Shown piece by piece: positions 1 through 8,200 of a DNA stretch of 38,777 bases. Each line of letters begins with the position of its first letter. Position 1 is the stretch's first letter. Source of the stretch: Streptomyces apricus. GTDB taxonomy: Bacteria > Actinomycetota > Actinomycetes > Streptomycetales > Streptomycetaceae. The notes beneath the pieces are model-generated. The model was not told the origin of the DNA. It worked only from the letters and a program-made list of their open reading frames with translations, and did not search any database. The DNA is taken from assembly GCF_008369065.1 (NCBI RefSeq), contig NZ_VDFC01000049.1:15810-54586 (forward strand). The letters run 5' to 3'. Both the position numbers and the translations under genes were made by a program.

Positions 1-1
1 C

Positions 2-109
2 CCGCCGGTCGACCTGCTCTGGGACCACCCGACGGTGGACACCCTGGCCCCGGCACTGGTGGCGCTGATGAACGCCGAGCCCGTCGCCGCCGCCACGGAC
101 GGCCGCTGA
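2..109 (+). CDS. C-terminal end of a carrier-protein-containing protein (partial)
   Basis: Only the last 35 codons are inside the window, and the reading frame is open to the left edge. The tail contains LLWDHPTVDTLAPALVALMN, the usual end of a phosphopantetheine carrier domain (helix IV, consensus hPTv..LA..l) in PKS or NRPS proteins. The TGA at 107-109 shares its A with the ATG of the NRPS, so the two are translationally coupled and belong to one operon. Whether it is a free ACP/PCP or the end of a large megasynthase cannot be seen. Confidence 0.7.
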   Translation, partial: PPVDLLWDHPTVDTLAPALVALMNAEPVAAATDGR

Positions 110-3100
110 TGGCGGCCGCGCGGACGACGGACCCGATGAACCCGTCACATCCGGCGCACCCGGCGGACCGGCCCGCCCCGGTCGATTCCGTGCGCCCCGC
201 CAACGCGCAGCAGGCCGGACTCTGGTTCATCCACGAGACCGACCCGGGATGCTCCGCCTACCACATCGTGTTCGGCGCGGAGGTCACCGCCGACCCGCGC
301 CTCGGTACCGAGGCCGGCGACATCGTCGACGCCCTCACCCGCGAGCACGACGCCCTCCGGACCGGCTTCCGCGCCGGCCCGGAGGGGCCCGAGCAGTTCG
401 TGCGCGACACGGTCGCGCCCGACATCCGCCACACCGACGCACGGGAACTGGAGCCGAGGGCGCTGCGCGACCGCGTCAGGGCGGACAGCCGGACCCCGTT
501 CGACCTGTCCCGGCCGCCGCTGTGGCGCGTGCACCTCTACCGCACCGCCGAACGCACCTGGGTGTTCACCCTCGTCATGCACCACATCGCGGCCGACTTC
601 TGGTCGCTGGCGCTGCTGCTCTCCGAGGTGCGCAGCCGCCTGGAGGGCACACCGCACCGGTTCACGCTCGACGGCGACGCCTTCGCGGCGTACGCCGACC
701 GGCAGCAGACCTTCCTGACCGGCGAGAAGGCGCGGGGGCTCCTCGACGGTGAGGCACGGCGGCTGGCGGACGCACCGCCGGCACTCGACCTCTACGGCGA
801 CCGGCCGCGCCCGCCCGCCCCGTCCTACGACGGCGGCTCCGCACCGTTCGCGCTGTCCGCCGGCGCGACCGAAGCGGTACGGCGCCTGGCGCGGGAGACC
901 TCGTCGACGCCGTACACCGCGCTGCTGGCCGCCTACTTCGTGCTGCTGGGCCGGCTGAGCGGCCAGAGCGACCTCCTGGTCGGCACCCCGACCTCCGGCC
1001 GCCTCAACCGGAAGTTCCGCGACGCCCTCGGCAACTTCGTCAACACCGTCGTCGTACGCGGCGAGATCGACGAGGAGTCGACCTACCGTTCGCTGCTCAC
1101 CACCTCCCGCGAGCGGGTGACCGAGGCGCTGCGGGCGCAGGAACTGCCCTTCCCGTGGCTGGTGCGGGAGCTGGCGCCACCGCGGGACCCGAGCCGGACA
1201 CCGCTGTACCAGGCGGGCTTCGCCTGGGACCGGCTGCCGTTCCTCACCGACATGGACGCGTTCTTCCTGCTGGAACCGGGCCCCGGCGCCGAACTGGACG
1301 TCGCGGGCGCCACCCTGCGGCCGTACCCGCTGCCGCAGCAGGAGGGCCAGACCGACCTGTGGGTCGAGATGGGCGCGGAGCAGGACGGTGCGTTCGCCGG
1401 TGTCCTGCGCTACAACACCGACATCTTCGGGGCGGGCACGGCCCGGGAACTGGCCGCCACCTTCGTCACCACGGTGGAGACCCTGGTCGCCCACCCCGAC
1501 GAACCCCTGCGCGACCTCGCACGGGGCGACGGGCGCCAGCGGGCCCGGCTCACCGAGTGGGGCACGGGGCCCGAGCGCGCCGTGCCGGCGGCCCGGCTGC
1601 CCGACCTGGTCCGCGACCAGGCCCACCGGACGCCCGGCGCGACGGCGCTGGTCGCGGGCGCCGAGCAGTGGAGCTACGCGCGTCTGCTCGCGTCGGTCGA
1701 CGAGATCGCGGCGGCCCTGCGGACCGCGGGTGTCACGGCGGGCGACCGCGTGGCGGTGATGACAGGACGCGGCGCGCCGCTCGTGGCGACACTGCTGGCC
1801 GTGCTGGACACCGGCGCCGCGTACGTCCCCCTCGACCCGAACCTCCCCGCCGAGCGGCTGACCTACATGGCCGAGGACTCCCGCGCCCGGCTCCTGGTCG
1901 GCCGGTCCGACCTGCGCGACGGCCGGCTGCCGGGCCTGCCGCTGCTGGATCTGGACGACCTCGCCGCGGGCCCCGTGCCCGCGGACCGGGACGGCGGCGG
2001 CACGGACCCGACGGCCGCCCCCGCCGGGACCGACCCGGCGTCCGGCACCGCCGATCTGGCGTACATCCTCTACACCTCCGGCTCCACCGGGCGGCCCAAG
2101 GGCGTGGCGATCCCGCACCACGCGCTGACGAACCTGCTCCTCGCGATGCGGGAGGACACCGGGTTCGCGGCGTCGGACAGCCTGCTCGCGGTCACCACGA
2201 TCTCCTTCGACATCGCCGGCCTGGAACTGTTCATGCCCCTGGTGGCCGGCGGCCGGGTCATCGTGTGCGACAGCGCGACGGCCGCCGACGGGGCCGCCCT
2301 CGCAACCCTGATCGCGGACTCCGGGGCGACCTGGATGCAGGCCACCCCCACCTCGTGGCGCATGCTGCGCGACGCCGGCTGGAAGGGCGCACCGCAGCTC
2401 AACGTGTTGTGCGGCGGCGAGGAACTCCCGCTGGAACTGGCCGAGTTCCTGCACGGCGCGGTGGCGAGCCTGCACAACGTCTACGGCCCCACCGAGACGA
2501 CCGTCTGGTCCACCGCGGGCACCGTGGACCCCTCGTCCGGCATCGACATCGGCGCCCCGCTGGCCAACACCCTGCTGTACGTCCTGGACCCGCAGGGCCG
2601 CGCCGTCGAGCCGGGCTTCCCCGGCGAACTGTGGATCGGCGGCGACGGCCTCGCCCTCGGCTACTGGGACCGGCCCGAGCTGACGGCGGAGCGGTTCGTC
2701 ACCGGACTGCCGGCCGCTCCGGACCAGCGCCTCTACCGCACGGGCGACCGGGCGCGCTGGACCAGCGACGGGCGGCTGCTGCACCACGGCCGCCTGGACA
2801 ACCAGGTCAAGCTGCGCGGCTACCGGATCGAACTCTCCGAGGTCGAGACCGTCCTCGAAGCCGTCGACGGCGTCTCCACCGCCGTCGTCGTGGTCCGCGA
2901 CGACCGGCTCGTCGCGTACCTGGTGGCCGAGCCCGGGGCCGAGCTGCGGACGGCGGACATCAAGTCGACGGCGGGCGTGTCCCTCCCGCCGTACATGGTG
3001 CCCGGCATCGTCATGGTCCTGGACGAACTGCCGCTGACCGCCAACAAGAAGATCGACCGCAACCGGCTGCCCGAGCCCGTCGTCTCCTCGGACGCCGGCT

Positions 3101-4176
3101 TCGAGAAGCCCCGCGACGCCACGGAGATCACGCTGGCGCGGATGTGGACCGAGATCCTGGACATCCCCCAGGTCGGCATCCACGACAACTTCTTCGACGT
3201 GGGCGGCCACTCGCTGCTCGCCGTCCGGCTCAGCGCGGCCGTCCTCGCCGAATGGGACGTGGAGATCCCCATCTCCGTCATGCTGCGCCAGGGCACCATC
3301 GCCGAGCTGGCCACCATCGTGCGCTCCGGCGGCCAGGAGACCGCGCGCGGACCGGTCGTCACCCTGCGGGAGGGCGACCCGCAGCGGCGCCCCGTCTTCC
3401 TGTTCCACCCCTTCGGCGGCACCGTCTTCTGCTACGTCGAACTGACCCGCCACCTCCCGCAGGGCAGGCCGGTCCTGGCGATCGAGGCACCCGGCATCGC
3501 GAACGAGGGCGAGGCCGAGATCAGCGTGGAGGCCATGGCCACCCGCTACATCGACCTCCTCAGGGAGATCCAGCCGACCGGCCCGTACGCCCTCGGCGGC
3601 TGGTGCTTCGGCGGCGTGATCGGCTACGAGGTGGCCGGGCAGCTGCGGGCCGCGGGCGAGGAGATCGAGTTCCTCGTCGGCATCGACAGCCGGGCGCCGA
3701 TCGAGGAGAACATCCCGGACTCCGCCGACGACGCGACGATCCTCTCCTGGTTCGCCCGGGACCTCGCGGTGCCCGCCGGCAAGACCCTCGACATCTCCGC
3801 GGACCACCTGCGCGAACTCGGCGGCGACGCCGCCTTCGACCACATCCTGGAGCGGGCCGCCGCCATCGGCGTCCTCGCCGAGGACGCGGACCGCGCGCAG
3901 ATCCTGCGCTATTTCGAGGCGTACCTCGCCAACGGCATCGCCCTGCAGACCTACCTCCCCGAACCGGCCGACCTCGACCTCGTGCTGCTGCGCGCGGCCG
4001 AGGAGGAGGCCGACTACGGGCCGAAGCTCGGCTGGGAGTCGCTGATCAAGGGATCACTGGACGTCATCGAGGTCTCCGGGGACCACAACTCGGTGATGTA
4101 CGAACCGCACGCCGAGGCAGCCGCCCTGGCGATCGCCCCCCTCCTGGAAGGACCGACCGACGATGACGAAAACTGA
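109..4176 (+). CDS. Non-ribosomal peptide synthetase, one module C-A-T-TE
   Basis: The protein has 1355 aa. A condensation domain (about residues 30-470) has HHIAADFWS with His158, His159 and Asp163, plus GNFVNT. The adenylation domain (about 500-905) has YTSGSTGRPKGVA, NVYGPTETT, YRTGDRARW and the A10 lysine in TANKKIDR. The carrier has DVGGHSLL with Ser1035. A type I thioesterase (about 1085-1345) has GGWCFGG, so the nucleophile is Cys1166, with Asp1193 and His1326 completing a triad. By manual alignment to GrsA the specificity code reads D-I-L-Q-V-C-V-V-W-K, close to the known glycine code DILQLGLIWK, so a small substrate is likely. The module would condense an upstream carrier-bound acyl or peptidyl chain with that residue and release it. 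The start overlaps the upstream stop, and the 3' end overlaps the next gene by 14 nt. Confidence 0.93.
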   Translation: MAAARTTDPMNPSHPAHPADRPAPVDSVRPANAQQAGLWFIHETDPGCSAYHIVFGAEVTADPRLGTEAGDIVDALTREHDALRTGFRAGPEGPEQFVRDTVAPDIRHTDARELEPRALRDRVRADSRTPFDLSRPPLWRVHLYRTAERTWVFTLVMHHIAADFWSLALLLSEVRSRLEGTPHRFTLDGDAFAAYADRQQTFLTGEKARGLLDGEARRLADAPPALDLYGDRPRPPAPSYDGGSAPFALSAGATEAVRRLARETSSTPYTALLAAYFVLLGRLSGQSDLLVGTPTSGRLNRKFRDALGNFVNTVVVRGEIDEESTYRSLLTTSRERVTEALRAQELPFPWLVRELAPPRDPSRTPLYQAGFAWDRLPFLTDMDAFFLLEPGPGAELDVAGATLRPYPLPQQEGQTDLWVEMGAEQDGAFAGVLRYNTDIFGAGTARELAATFVTTVETLVAHPDEPLRDLARGDGRQRARLTEWGTGPERAVPAARLPDLVRDQAHRTPGATALVAGAEQWSYARLLASVDEIAAALRTAGVTAGDRVAVMTGRGAPLVATLLAVLDTGAAYVPLDPNLPAERLTYMAEDSRARLLVGRSDLRDGRLPGLPLLDLDDLAAGPVPADRDGGGTDPTAAPAGTDPASGTADLAYILYTSGSTGRPKGVAIPHHALTNLLLAMREDTGFAASDSLLAVTTISFDIAGLELFMPLVAGGRVIVCDSATAADGAALATLIADSGATWMQATPTSWRMLRDAGWKGAPQLNVLCGGEELPLELAEFLHGAVASLHNVYGPTETTVWSTAGTVDPSSGIDIGAPLANTLLYVLDPQGRAVEPGFPGELWIGGDGLALGYWDRPELTAERFVTGLPAAPDQRLYRTGDRARWTSDGRLLHHGRLDNQVKLRGYRIELSEVETVLEAVDGVSTAVVVVRDDRLVAYLVAEPGAELRTADIKSTAGVSLPPYMVPGIVMVLDELPLTANKKIDRNRLPEPVVSSDAGFEKPRDATEITLARMWTEILDIPQVGIHDNFFDVGGHSLLAVRLSAAVLAEWDVEIPISVMLRQGTIAELATIVRSGGQETARGPVVTLREGDPQRRPVFLFHPFGGTVFCYVELTRHLPQGRPVLAIEAPGIANEGEAEISVEAMATRYIDLLREIQPTGPYALGGWCFGGVIGYEVAGQLRAAGEEIEFLVGIDSRAPIEENIPDSADDATILSWFARDLAVPAGKTLDISADHLRELGGDAAFDHILERAAAIGVLAEDADRAQILRYFEAYLANGIALQTYLPEPADLDLVLLRAAEEEADYGPKLGWESLIKGSLDVIEVSGDHNSVMYEPHAEAAALAIAPLLEGPTDDDEN

Positions 4177-4624
4177 GCAGGTCAAGGCCGAGTACGCGTT
4201 CGGCCTGCCGGTACCGCCGAAGGAGGCCTTCGCGCTGATCTCGGACCCGGCGCAGGACCCGGTCTGGCAGGCGGCCTGCGTGGACGTGCAGCTCCTCGAC
4301 GGGGAGCCGCGGCCGGGCGCACGGTACGAGATCACCTTCCAGCTCATCGGCAAGCGCATGCAGTTCACCGTCGAGATCGACGAGTTCGAGCCGGGCCTGC
4401 GCTCCAGGTTCCACACCCTGGACGGTCCGTTCCACTACGTCGGCACCTACGTGTACGCCGAGAACGAGGACGGCACGACCACCGTGCACTGGACCTTCGA
4501 GGTGGAGCCCGGGGACTACTTCGGCATCATGCCGAAGTCCCTGCTCCGGAAGGTGCTCGTCAACTCGGTCAAGAAGGACTCCGGAAAGCTCGCCGCACAG
4601 CTCGGACAGGGAGCGCGTCACTGA
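4163..4624 (+). CDS. SRPBCC (START/Bet v1-like) family protein
   Basis: The protein has 153 aa. Its pattern of short strands and a long C-terminal helix (YAFGLPVPPKEAFALISDP near the N-terminus, WTFEVEPGDYFGIMP near the middle) is that of the SRPBCC polyketide cyclase/dehydrase and lipid-transport superfamily, about 140-160 aa. The fold makes a hydrophobic cavity, so it could bind, cyclise or shield the acyl intermediate of the neighbouring ketosynthases and NRPS. The start lies inside the NRPS gene with GGAAGGA about 10 nt upstream, and its TGA overlaps the ATG of the next gene. It has no signal peptide and no membrane segment. A catalytic role is inferred only from context. Confidence 0.75.
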   Translation: MTKTEQVKAEYAFGLPVPPKEAFALISDPAQDPVWQAACVDVQLLDGEPRPGARYEITFQLIGKRMQFTVEIDEFEPGLRSRFHTLDGPFHYVGTYVYAENEDGTTTVHWTFEVEPGDYFGIMPKSLLRKVLVNSVKKDSGKLAAQLGQGARH

Positions 4625-5919
4625 TGGCCACCAGCCACGAGGACCACACGAAAGTCGTCGTCACCGGTCTCGGGGAGACCACCCCGCTCGGCGGGAACGT
4701 CGCCGACACCTGGGACGCCATGCTCCGCGGCGAGAGCGGTTTGAGCCTGCTGGACGAGGAGTGGGCCAAGGACCTGCCGCCCCTGCTGGGCGGCCGGGCC
4801 AAGGTCGAACCCGGTCTCGCCCTCACCCACCAGCAGCGCCGGCGGCTCAGCCGCTCCGCCCAGTTCGCGGTCACGGCCGCGGCGGAGGCGTGGGCCGACG
4901 CGGGTCTCGACGACGCGTCCGGGGCCCCGCACCGGGTCGCCGTCGTGGTCTCGGCCGCGCTCGGCGACATGACCTCCATCATCGACGGCTGGGAGGCGCT
5001 GAAGACGCGCGGCTGGCGGCGCGTACCGCCCATGACCGTACCGATGTCCATGGGCAACGGCTCGGCGGCCGCGGTCGCCCTGCTGGTCAACGCCCGCCTC
5101 GGCGTGCACGCCACGGTCAACGCCTGCTCCTCCGGGACCCAGGCGCTGGTCACGGCGGCCGACCTGATCCGCCGCGGCGACGCGGACATCGTGCTGGCGG
5201 GCGGCGCCGAGGCACCCCTGCACCCCATGGTCCTGTCCTCCTTCGCGGCCATGCGGGCGCTGTCCCAGCGGGTGGACGACCCCGCCTCCGCCTGCCGCCC
5301 GTACGACGCGGACCGCGACGGGATGGTCCTCGGCGAGGGGGCCGGCGTCCTCGTCCTGGAGTCCGAGCGGCACGCACGCGAGCGCGGCGCCCGGATCTAC
5401 GCCGAGCTGGCCGGGGTGGGCATCTCCTCGGACGCGTACCACATGGTGCAGCCGGAGCCGAACGGCGCCGGCACCGTCACCGCCCTGCGCACCTCCCTCG
5501 CGGACGCCGGGGTGCGGCCCGAGGACGTCGCGCACTTCAACGCCAACGGCACGGCGACCGGTCCCGGCGACGCGGCCGAGGCCCGTGCGGTGCGGACCGT
5601 CTTCGGGGACGCGGACCAGGGGCCCGCCCTCTCCGCCAACAAGTCGATGACCGGGCACAGCCTCGGCGCGGCGGGCGCGATCGAGTCCATCTCCACGATC
5701 CTCGCCCTCCACCACGGCGTGGTGCCGCCGACCCGCAACTTCACCCGCCTCGACGAGGGACTCTCGGTCGACGTGGTGCACGGCGCCCCGCGCAAGCTGG
5801 GACCCGAGCAGATCGTCGCGGTGAAGAACTCGGCCGGGTTCGGCGGTCACAACGTGGCCCTGACCTTCCGCGGCACGGACGACCGCACCTCCCACACCCC
5901 GGCCGGGAAGGACGAGTGA
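4624..5919 (+). CDS. Beta-ketoacyl-ACP synthase (FabF-like) with Cys-Asn-His active site
   Basis: The protein has 431 aa, the normal KAS II size. It opens with VVVTGLGETTPLGGN and ends with the GFGGHN loop typical of FabF enzymes. The nucleophile Cys168 is in NACSSGTQA and the second histidine, His345, is in NKSMTGHSLGAAG. At the place of the first catalytic histidine (NAHGTGT in the family) it has FNANGTAT, so Asn308 replaces His. In decarboxylating ketosynthases that His helps decarboxylate malonyl-ACP, while Cys-His-Asn arrangements occur in FabH and thiolase-like enzymes. It may therefore acylate normally but condense differently, or act as a partner subunit of the second ketosynthase (6894-8123). 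Its start overlaps the SRPBCC stop (TGATG). Confidence 0.88.
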   Translation: MATSHEDHTKVVVTGLGETTPLGGNVADTWDAMLRGESGLSLLDEEWAKDLPPLLGGRAKVEPGLALTHQQRRRLSRSAQFAVTAAAEAWADAGLDDASGAPHRVAVVVSAALGDMTSIIDGWEALKTRGWRRVPPMTVPMSMGNGSAAAVALLVNARLGVHATVNACSSGTQALVTAADLIRRGDADIVLAGGAEAPLHPMVLSSFAAMRALSQRVDDPASACRPYDADRDGMVLGEGAGVLVLESERHARERGARIYAELAGVGISSDAYHMVQPEPNGAGTVTALRTSLADAGVRPEDVAHFNANGTATGPGDAAEARAVRTVFGDADQGPALSANKSMTGHSLGAAGAIESISTILALHHGVVPPTRNFTRLDEGLSVDVVHGAPRKLGPEQIVAVKNSAGFGGHNVALTFRGTDDRTSHTPAGKDE

Positions 5920-5920
5920 C

Positions 5921-6832
5921 ATGTCGCTGACCCTGGAGGACCGGGCGGCGTCACCCGTCACGACCGGGCGCACCGGGTACCGGCACGCCTCGCTGACCGT
6001 CCGGGGCAAGGACCGGCCGGGCATCGTCGCGGCTGTCGGCTCGGTGCTGGGCGAGCACGGCGCGAACATCGTCTCCCTCGACCAGTACTCGGACGATCCG
6101 CAGGGCGGCGCCTTCTTCCAGCGGACGGTGTTCGGCCTCGACCACCTCGGGAGCGCGCTGCCCGCCGTCGGGGAGGACCTGCGCCGCCGGCTCGACCAGG
6201 ACTTCGAGCTGGAGTTCACGCTGCGCGACCTGTCGGTGCCCAAGCGGGTGGCGATCTTCGCCTCGAAGTCCGACCACTGCCTGCTCGACCTGCTGTGGCG
6301 GCACCGGCGCGGTCAGCTGCCCGTCACCGTCGCGATGGTGATCTCCAACCATCCCGACGCCGCCGAGGAGGTCCGCTCGTTCGGCATCCCCTTCTTCCAC
6401 GTCCCGTCCTCGGGACCGGACAAGTCCGCCGCCGAGGCCGAGCACCTGCGGCTCCTGGAGGGCAACGTCGACTTCGTCGTCCTCGCCCGCTACATGCAGA
6501 TCCTGTCGGCGGACCTCATCGGGCGGCTGGGGGTGCCGATCATCAACATCCACCACTCCTTCCTGCCCGCCTTCGTCGGCGCCGGGCCCTATGCGAAAGC
6601 GAAGGAACGCGGCGTGAAGCTCGTCGGTGCCACGGCCCACTACGTCACCGAGCACCTGGACGAGGGCCCGATCATCGAGCAGGACGTGGTCCGGGTCAGC
6701 CACGCCGACACCGCAGCCGAACTCCAGCGGCGGGGAGCGGACGTGGAGCGGGCGGTGCTCACCCGCGCGGTCCAGTGGCACGCGGAGGACCGGGTGATCC
6801 GCCACGGCAACCACACGATCGTCTTCGCATGA
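5921..6832 (+). CDS. PurU-like formyltetrahydrofolate deformylase / formyltransferase
   Basis: The protein has 303 aa. An N-terminal ACT domain (about residues 22-105, KDRPGIVAAVGSVLGEHGAN) is followed by a formyltransferase domain. The formyl-transfer triad known from GART and PurU is intact: Asn and His in INIHHSFLPAF, and Asp in VTEHLDEGPII. The family motif GATAHYV is also present. PurU hydrolyses 10-formyl-THF to formate and THF. The usual GA[RK]PY loop reads GAGPY here. The gene begins 1 nt after the first ketosynthase stop and sits between two ketosynthases, so it probably serves the pathway rather than purine synthesis. It may release formate, balance C1 units, or formylate an intermediate. 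Confidence 0.88.
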   Translation: MSLTLEDRAASPVTTGRTGYRHASLTVRGKDRPGIVAAVGSVLGEHGANIVSLDQYSDDPQGGAFFQRTVFGLDHLGSALPAVGEDLRRRLDQDFELEFTLRDLSVPKRVAIFASKSDHCLLDLLWRHRRGQLPVTVAMVISNHPDAAEEVRSFGIPFFHVPSSGPDKSAAEAEHLRLLEGNVDFVVLARYMQILSADLIGRLGVPIINIHHSFLPAFVGAGPYAKAKERGVKLVGATAHYVTEHLDEGPIIEQDVVRVSHADTAAELQRRGADVERAVLTRAVQWHAEDRVIRHGNHTIVFA

Positions 6833-6893
6833 GCGGCCGACGGACCCGGACGGGGACAGGAACGGAGACACGGATCATGGAGGGGAGGCGGCG

Positions 6894-8123
6894 ATGAGCC
6901 GGGACGACGACGTGCTCGTGACGGGTCTCGGCGCCCTGACACCGCTCGGCGGGAACGCGGCCGACTCGTGGCAGGCGCTGCTCGACGGCCGGTCGGGGAT
7001 AACGGACCTGCGCGAGCGGCAGGACGACTGGCCCGAGGACCTGCCCGTGCGGATCGCCGGATCGGTGTCCGTGGACCCGGTCGACGTGCTCGGCCGGGTG
7101 CACGCCCGCAAACTGGACCGCGGCGAGCAACTGGCCGTGGCGGCGGCCCGCGAGGCGTTCCGCGACGCGGGCGCGCCCCAGGTGGAACCGGAACGGCTGG
7201 CCGTGGTCGTCGGCACCGGGATCGGGGGCGTGCTCAGCGCGCTCGGCCAGGACGACCTGTACGAGCGGTCGGGCATGCGGAAGCTGTCCTCCTACGCGGT
7301 CCCGATGCTGATGCCGAACGGGCCGGCGGCCTGGGTCAGCATCGACCTGGGGGCGCGGGCCGGCGCCCGCTCCCCGGTCAGTGCCTGCGCCTCGGGCGCC
7401 GAGTCGATCGCCCTGGGGCTTGACCTGATCCGCCTGGACCGCGCCGACGTCGTGGTGGTGGGCGGCACCGAGGCCTGTCTGCACCCGTTCATGGTGGCCG
7501 CGTTCGCGCAGATGAAGGCGCTCTCGCGGCAGGAGGGCGACCCCTCCCTGGTGTCCCGGCCGTTCGACGCCGCCCGCTCCGGGTTCGTGATGGCCGAGGG
7601 CGCGGCCGTCCTGGTCCTGGAACGCGCCGGGTTCGCCCGGGCCCGGGGCGCCCGGGCCTACGGCGCGGTGGCGGGCGCGGCCGTCACCTCCAGCGCCGGG
7701 CACATCTCGGCGTCCGACACCGAGGGGCAGGTCACCGCGGTGCGCGGAGCGCTGCGCGACGCACGGCTGGAACCGCGCGACATCGGCCACGTGCACGCGC
7801 ACGCCACCTCGACCCCCGGCGGCGACCTCGCCGAGGCCGACGCGGTCGTCAAGGCCCTGGGCGACCACCCGGTGGTGACCGCGACCAAGTCCATGACCGG
7901 GCACATGCTCGGTGCGTCCGGGGCCTTCGGGGCCATGTCCGCGCTGCTGTCGCTGCGGCACGGCGTGGTGCCGGCCACCCGGAACCTGGACGTACTCGAC
8001 CCGGGCGTCCGGCTGGACGTGGTCAGCGGCGAGAACCGTACGGGCCGGTGGGACGCGGCGCTCGCCAACTCCTTCGGCTTCGGGGGACACAACGTCAGCC
8101 TGGTGCTGACGCGTACGACATGA
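6894..8123 (+). CDS. Beta-ketoacyl-ACP synthase (FabF-like), Cys-His-His
   Basis: The protein has 409 aa. The catalytic residues are Cys165 in SACASGAES, His303 in HAHATST and His337 in KSMTGHMLGASG, so the usual elongating KAS triad is complete. The family HGTGT loop is modified to HATST. It resembles the upstream ketosynthase in layout and is presumably its partner or paralogue. It differs in keeping the decarboxylation histidine. The start is supported by GGGGAGGCGGCG directly before ATG. The 61-nt gap from the PurU-like gene is the largest in the operon. The stop overlaps the first possible start of the reductase (ATGA). Confidence 0.88.
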   Translation: MSRDDDVLVTGLGALTPLGGNAADSWQALLDGRSGITDLRERQDDWPEDLPVRIAGSVSVDPVDVLGRVHARKLDRGEQLAVAAAREAFRDAGAPQVEPERLAVVVGTGIGGVLSALGQDDLYERSGMRKLSSYAVPMLMPNGPAAWVSIDLGARAGARSPVSACASGAESIALGLDLIRLDRADVVVVGGTEACLHPFMVAAFAQMKALSRQEGDPSLVSRPFDAARSGFVMAEGAAVLVLERAGFARARGARAYGAVAGAAVTSSAGHISASDTEGQVTAVRGALRDARLEPRDIGHVHAHATSTPGGDLAEADAVVKALGDHPVVTATKSMTGHMLGASGAFGAMSALLSLRHGVVPATRNLDVLDPGVRLDVVSGENRTGRWDAALANSFGFGGHNVSLVLTRTT

Positions 8124-8200
8124 GCCGGGGCCACGGGCAGGACCAAGGCCAGAGCCAAGGGCAGGACCAAGGGCAGGATCACACGCGGGGGAGCGGGACC

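Noticed and set aside
145..3843. Very long open frames antisense to the NRPS gene
   Set aside because: They mirror the codon bias of the + strand gene (high-GC shadow), contain no recognisable motif and have no ribosome site.
1155..4166. 1003-codon frame overlapping the NRPS on the same strand
   Set aside because: The translation is Arg/Pro/Gly-rich out-of-frame sequence. All NRPS motifs are in the other frame.
6877..6897. Six-codon ORF (MEGRRR) whose stop overlaps the second KS start
   Set aside because: Too short to support. It contains the KS ribosome site itself, so it is better explained as that site.
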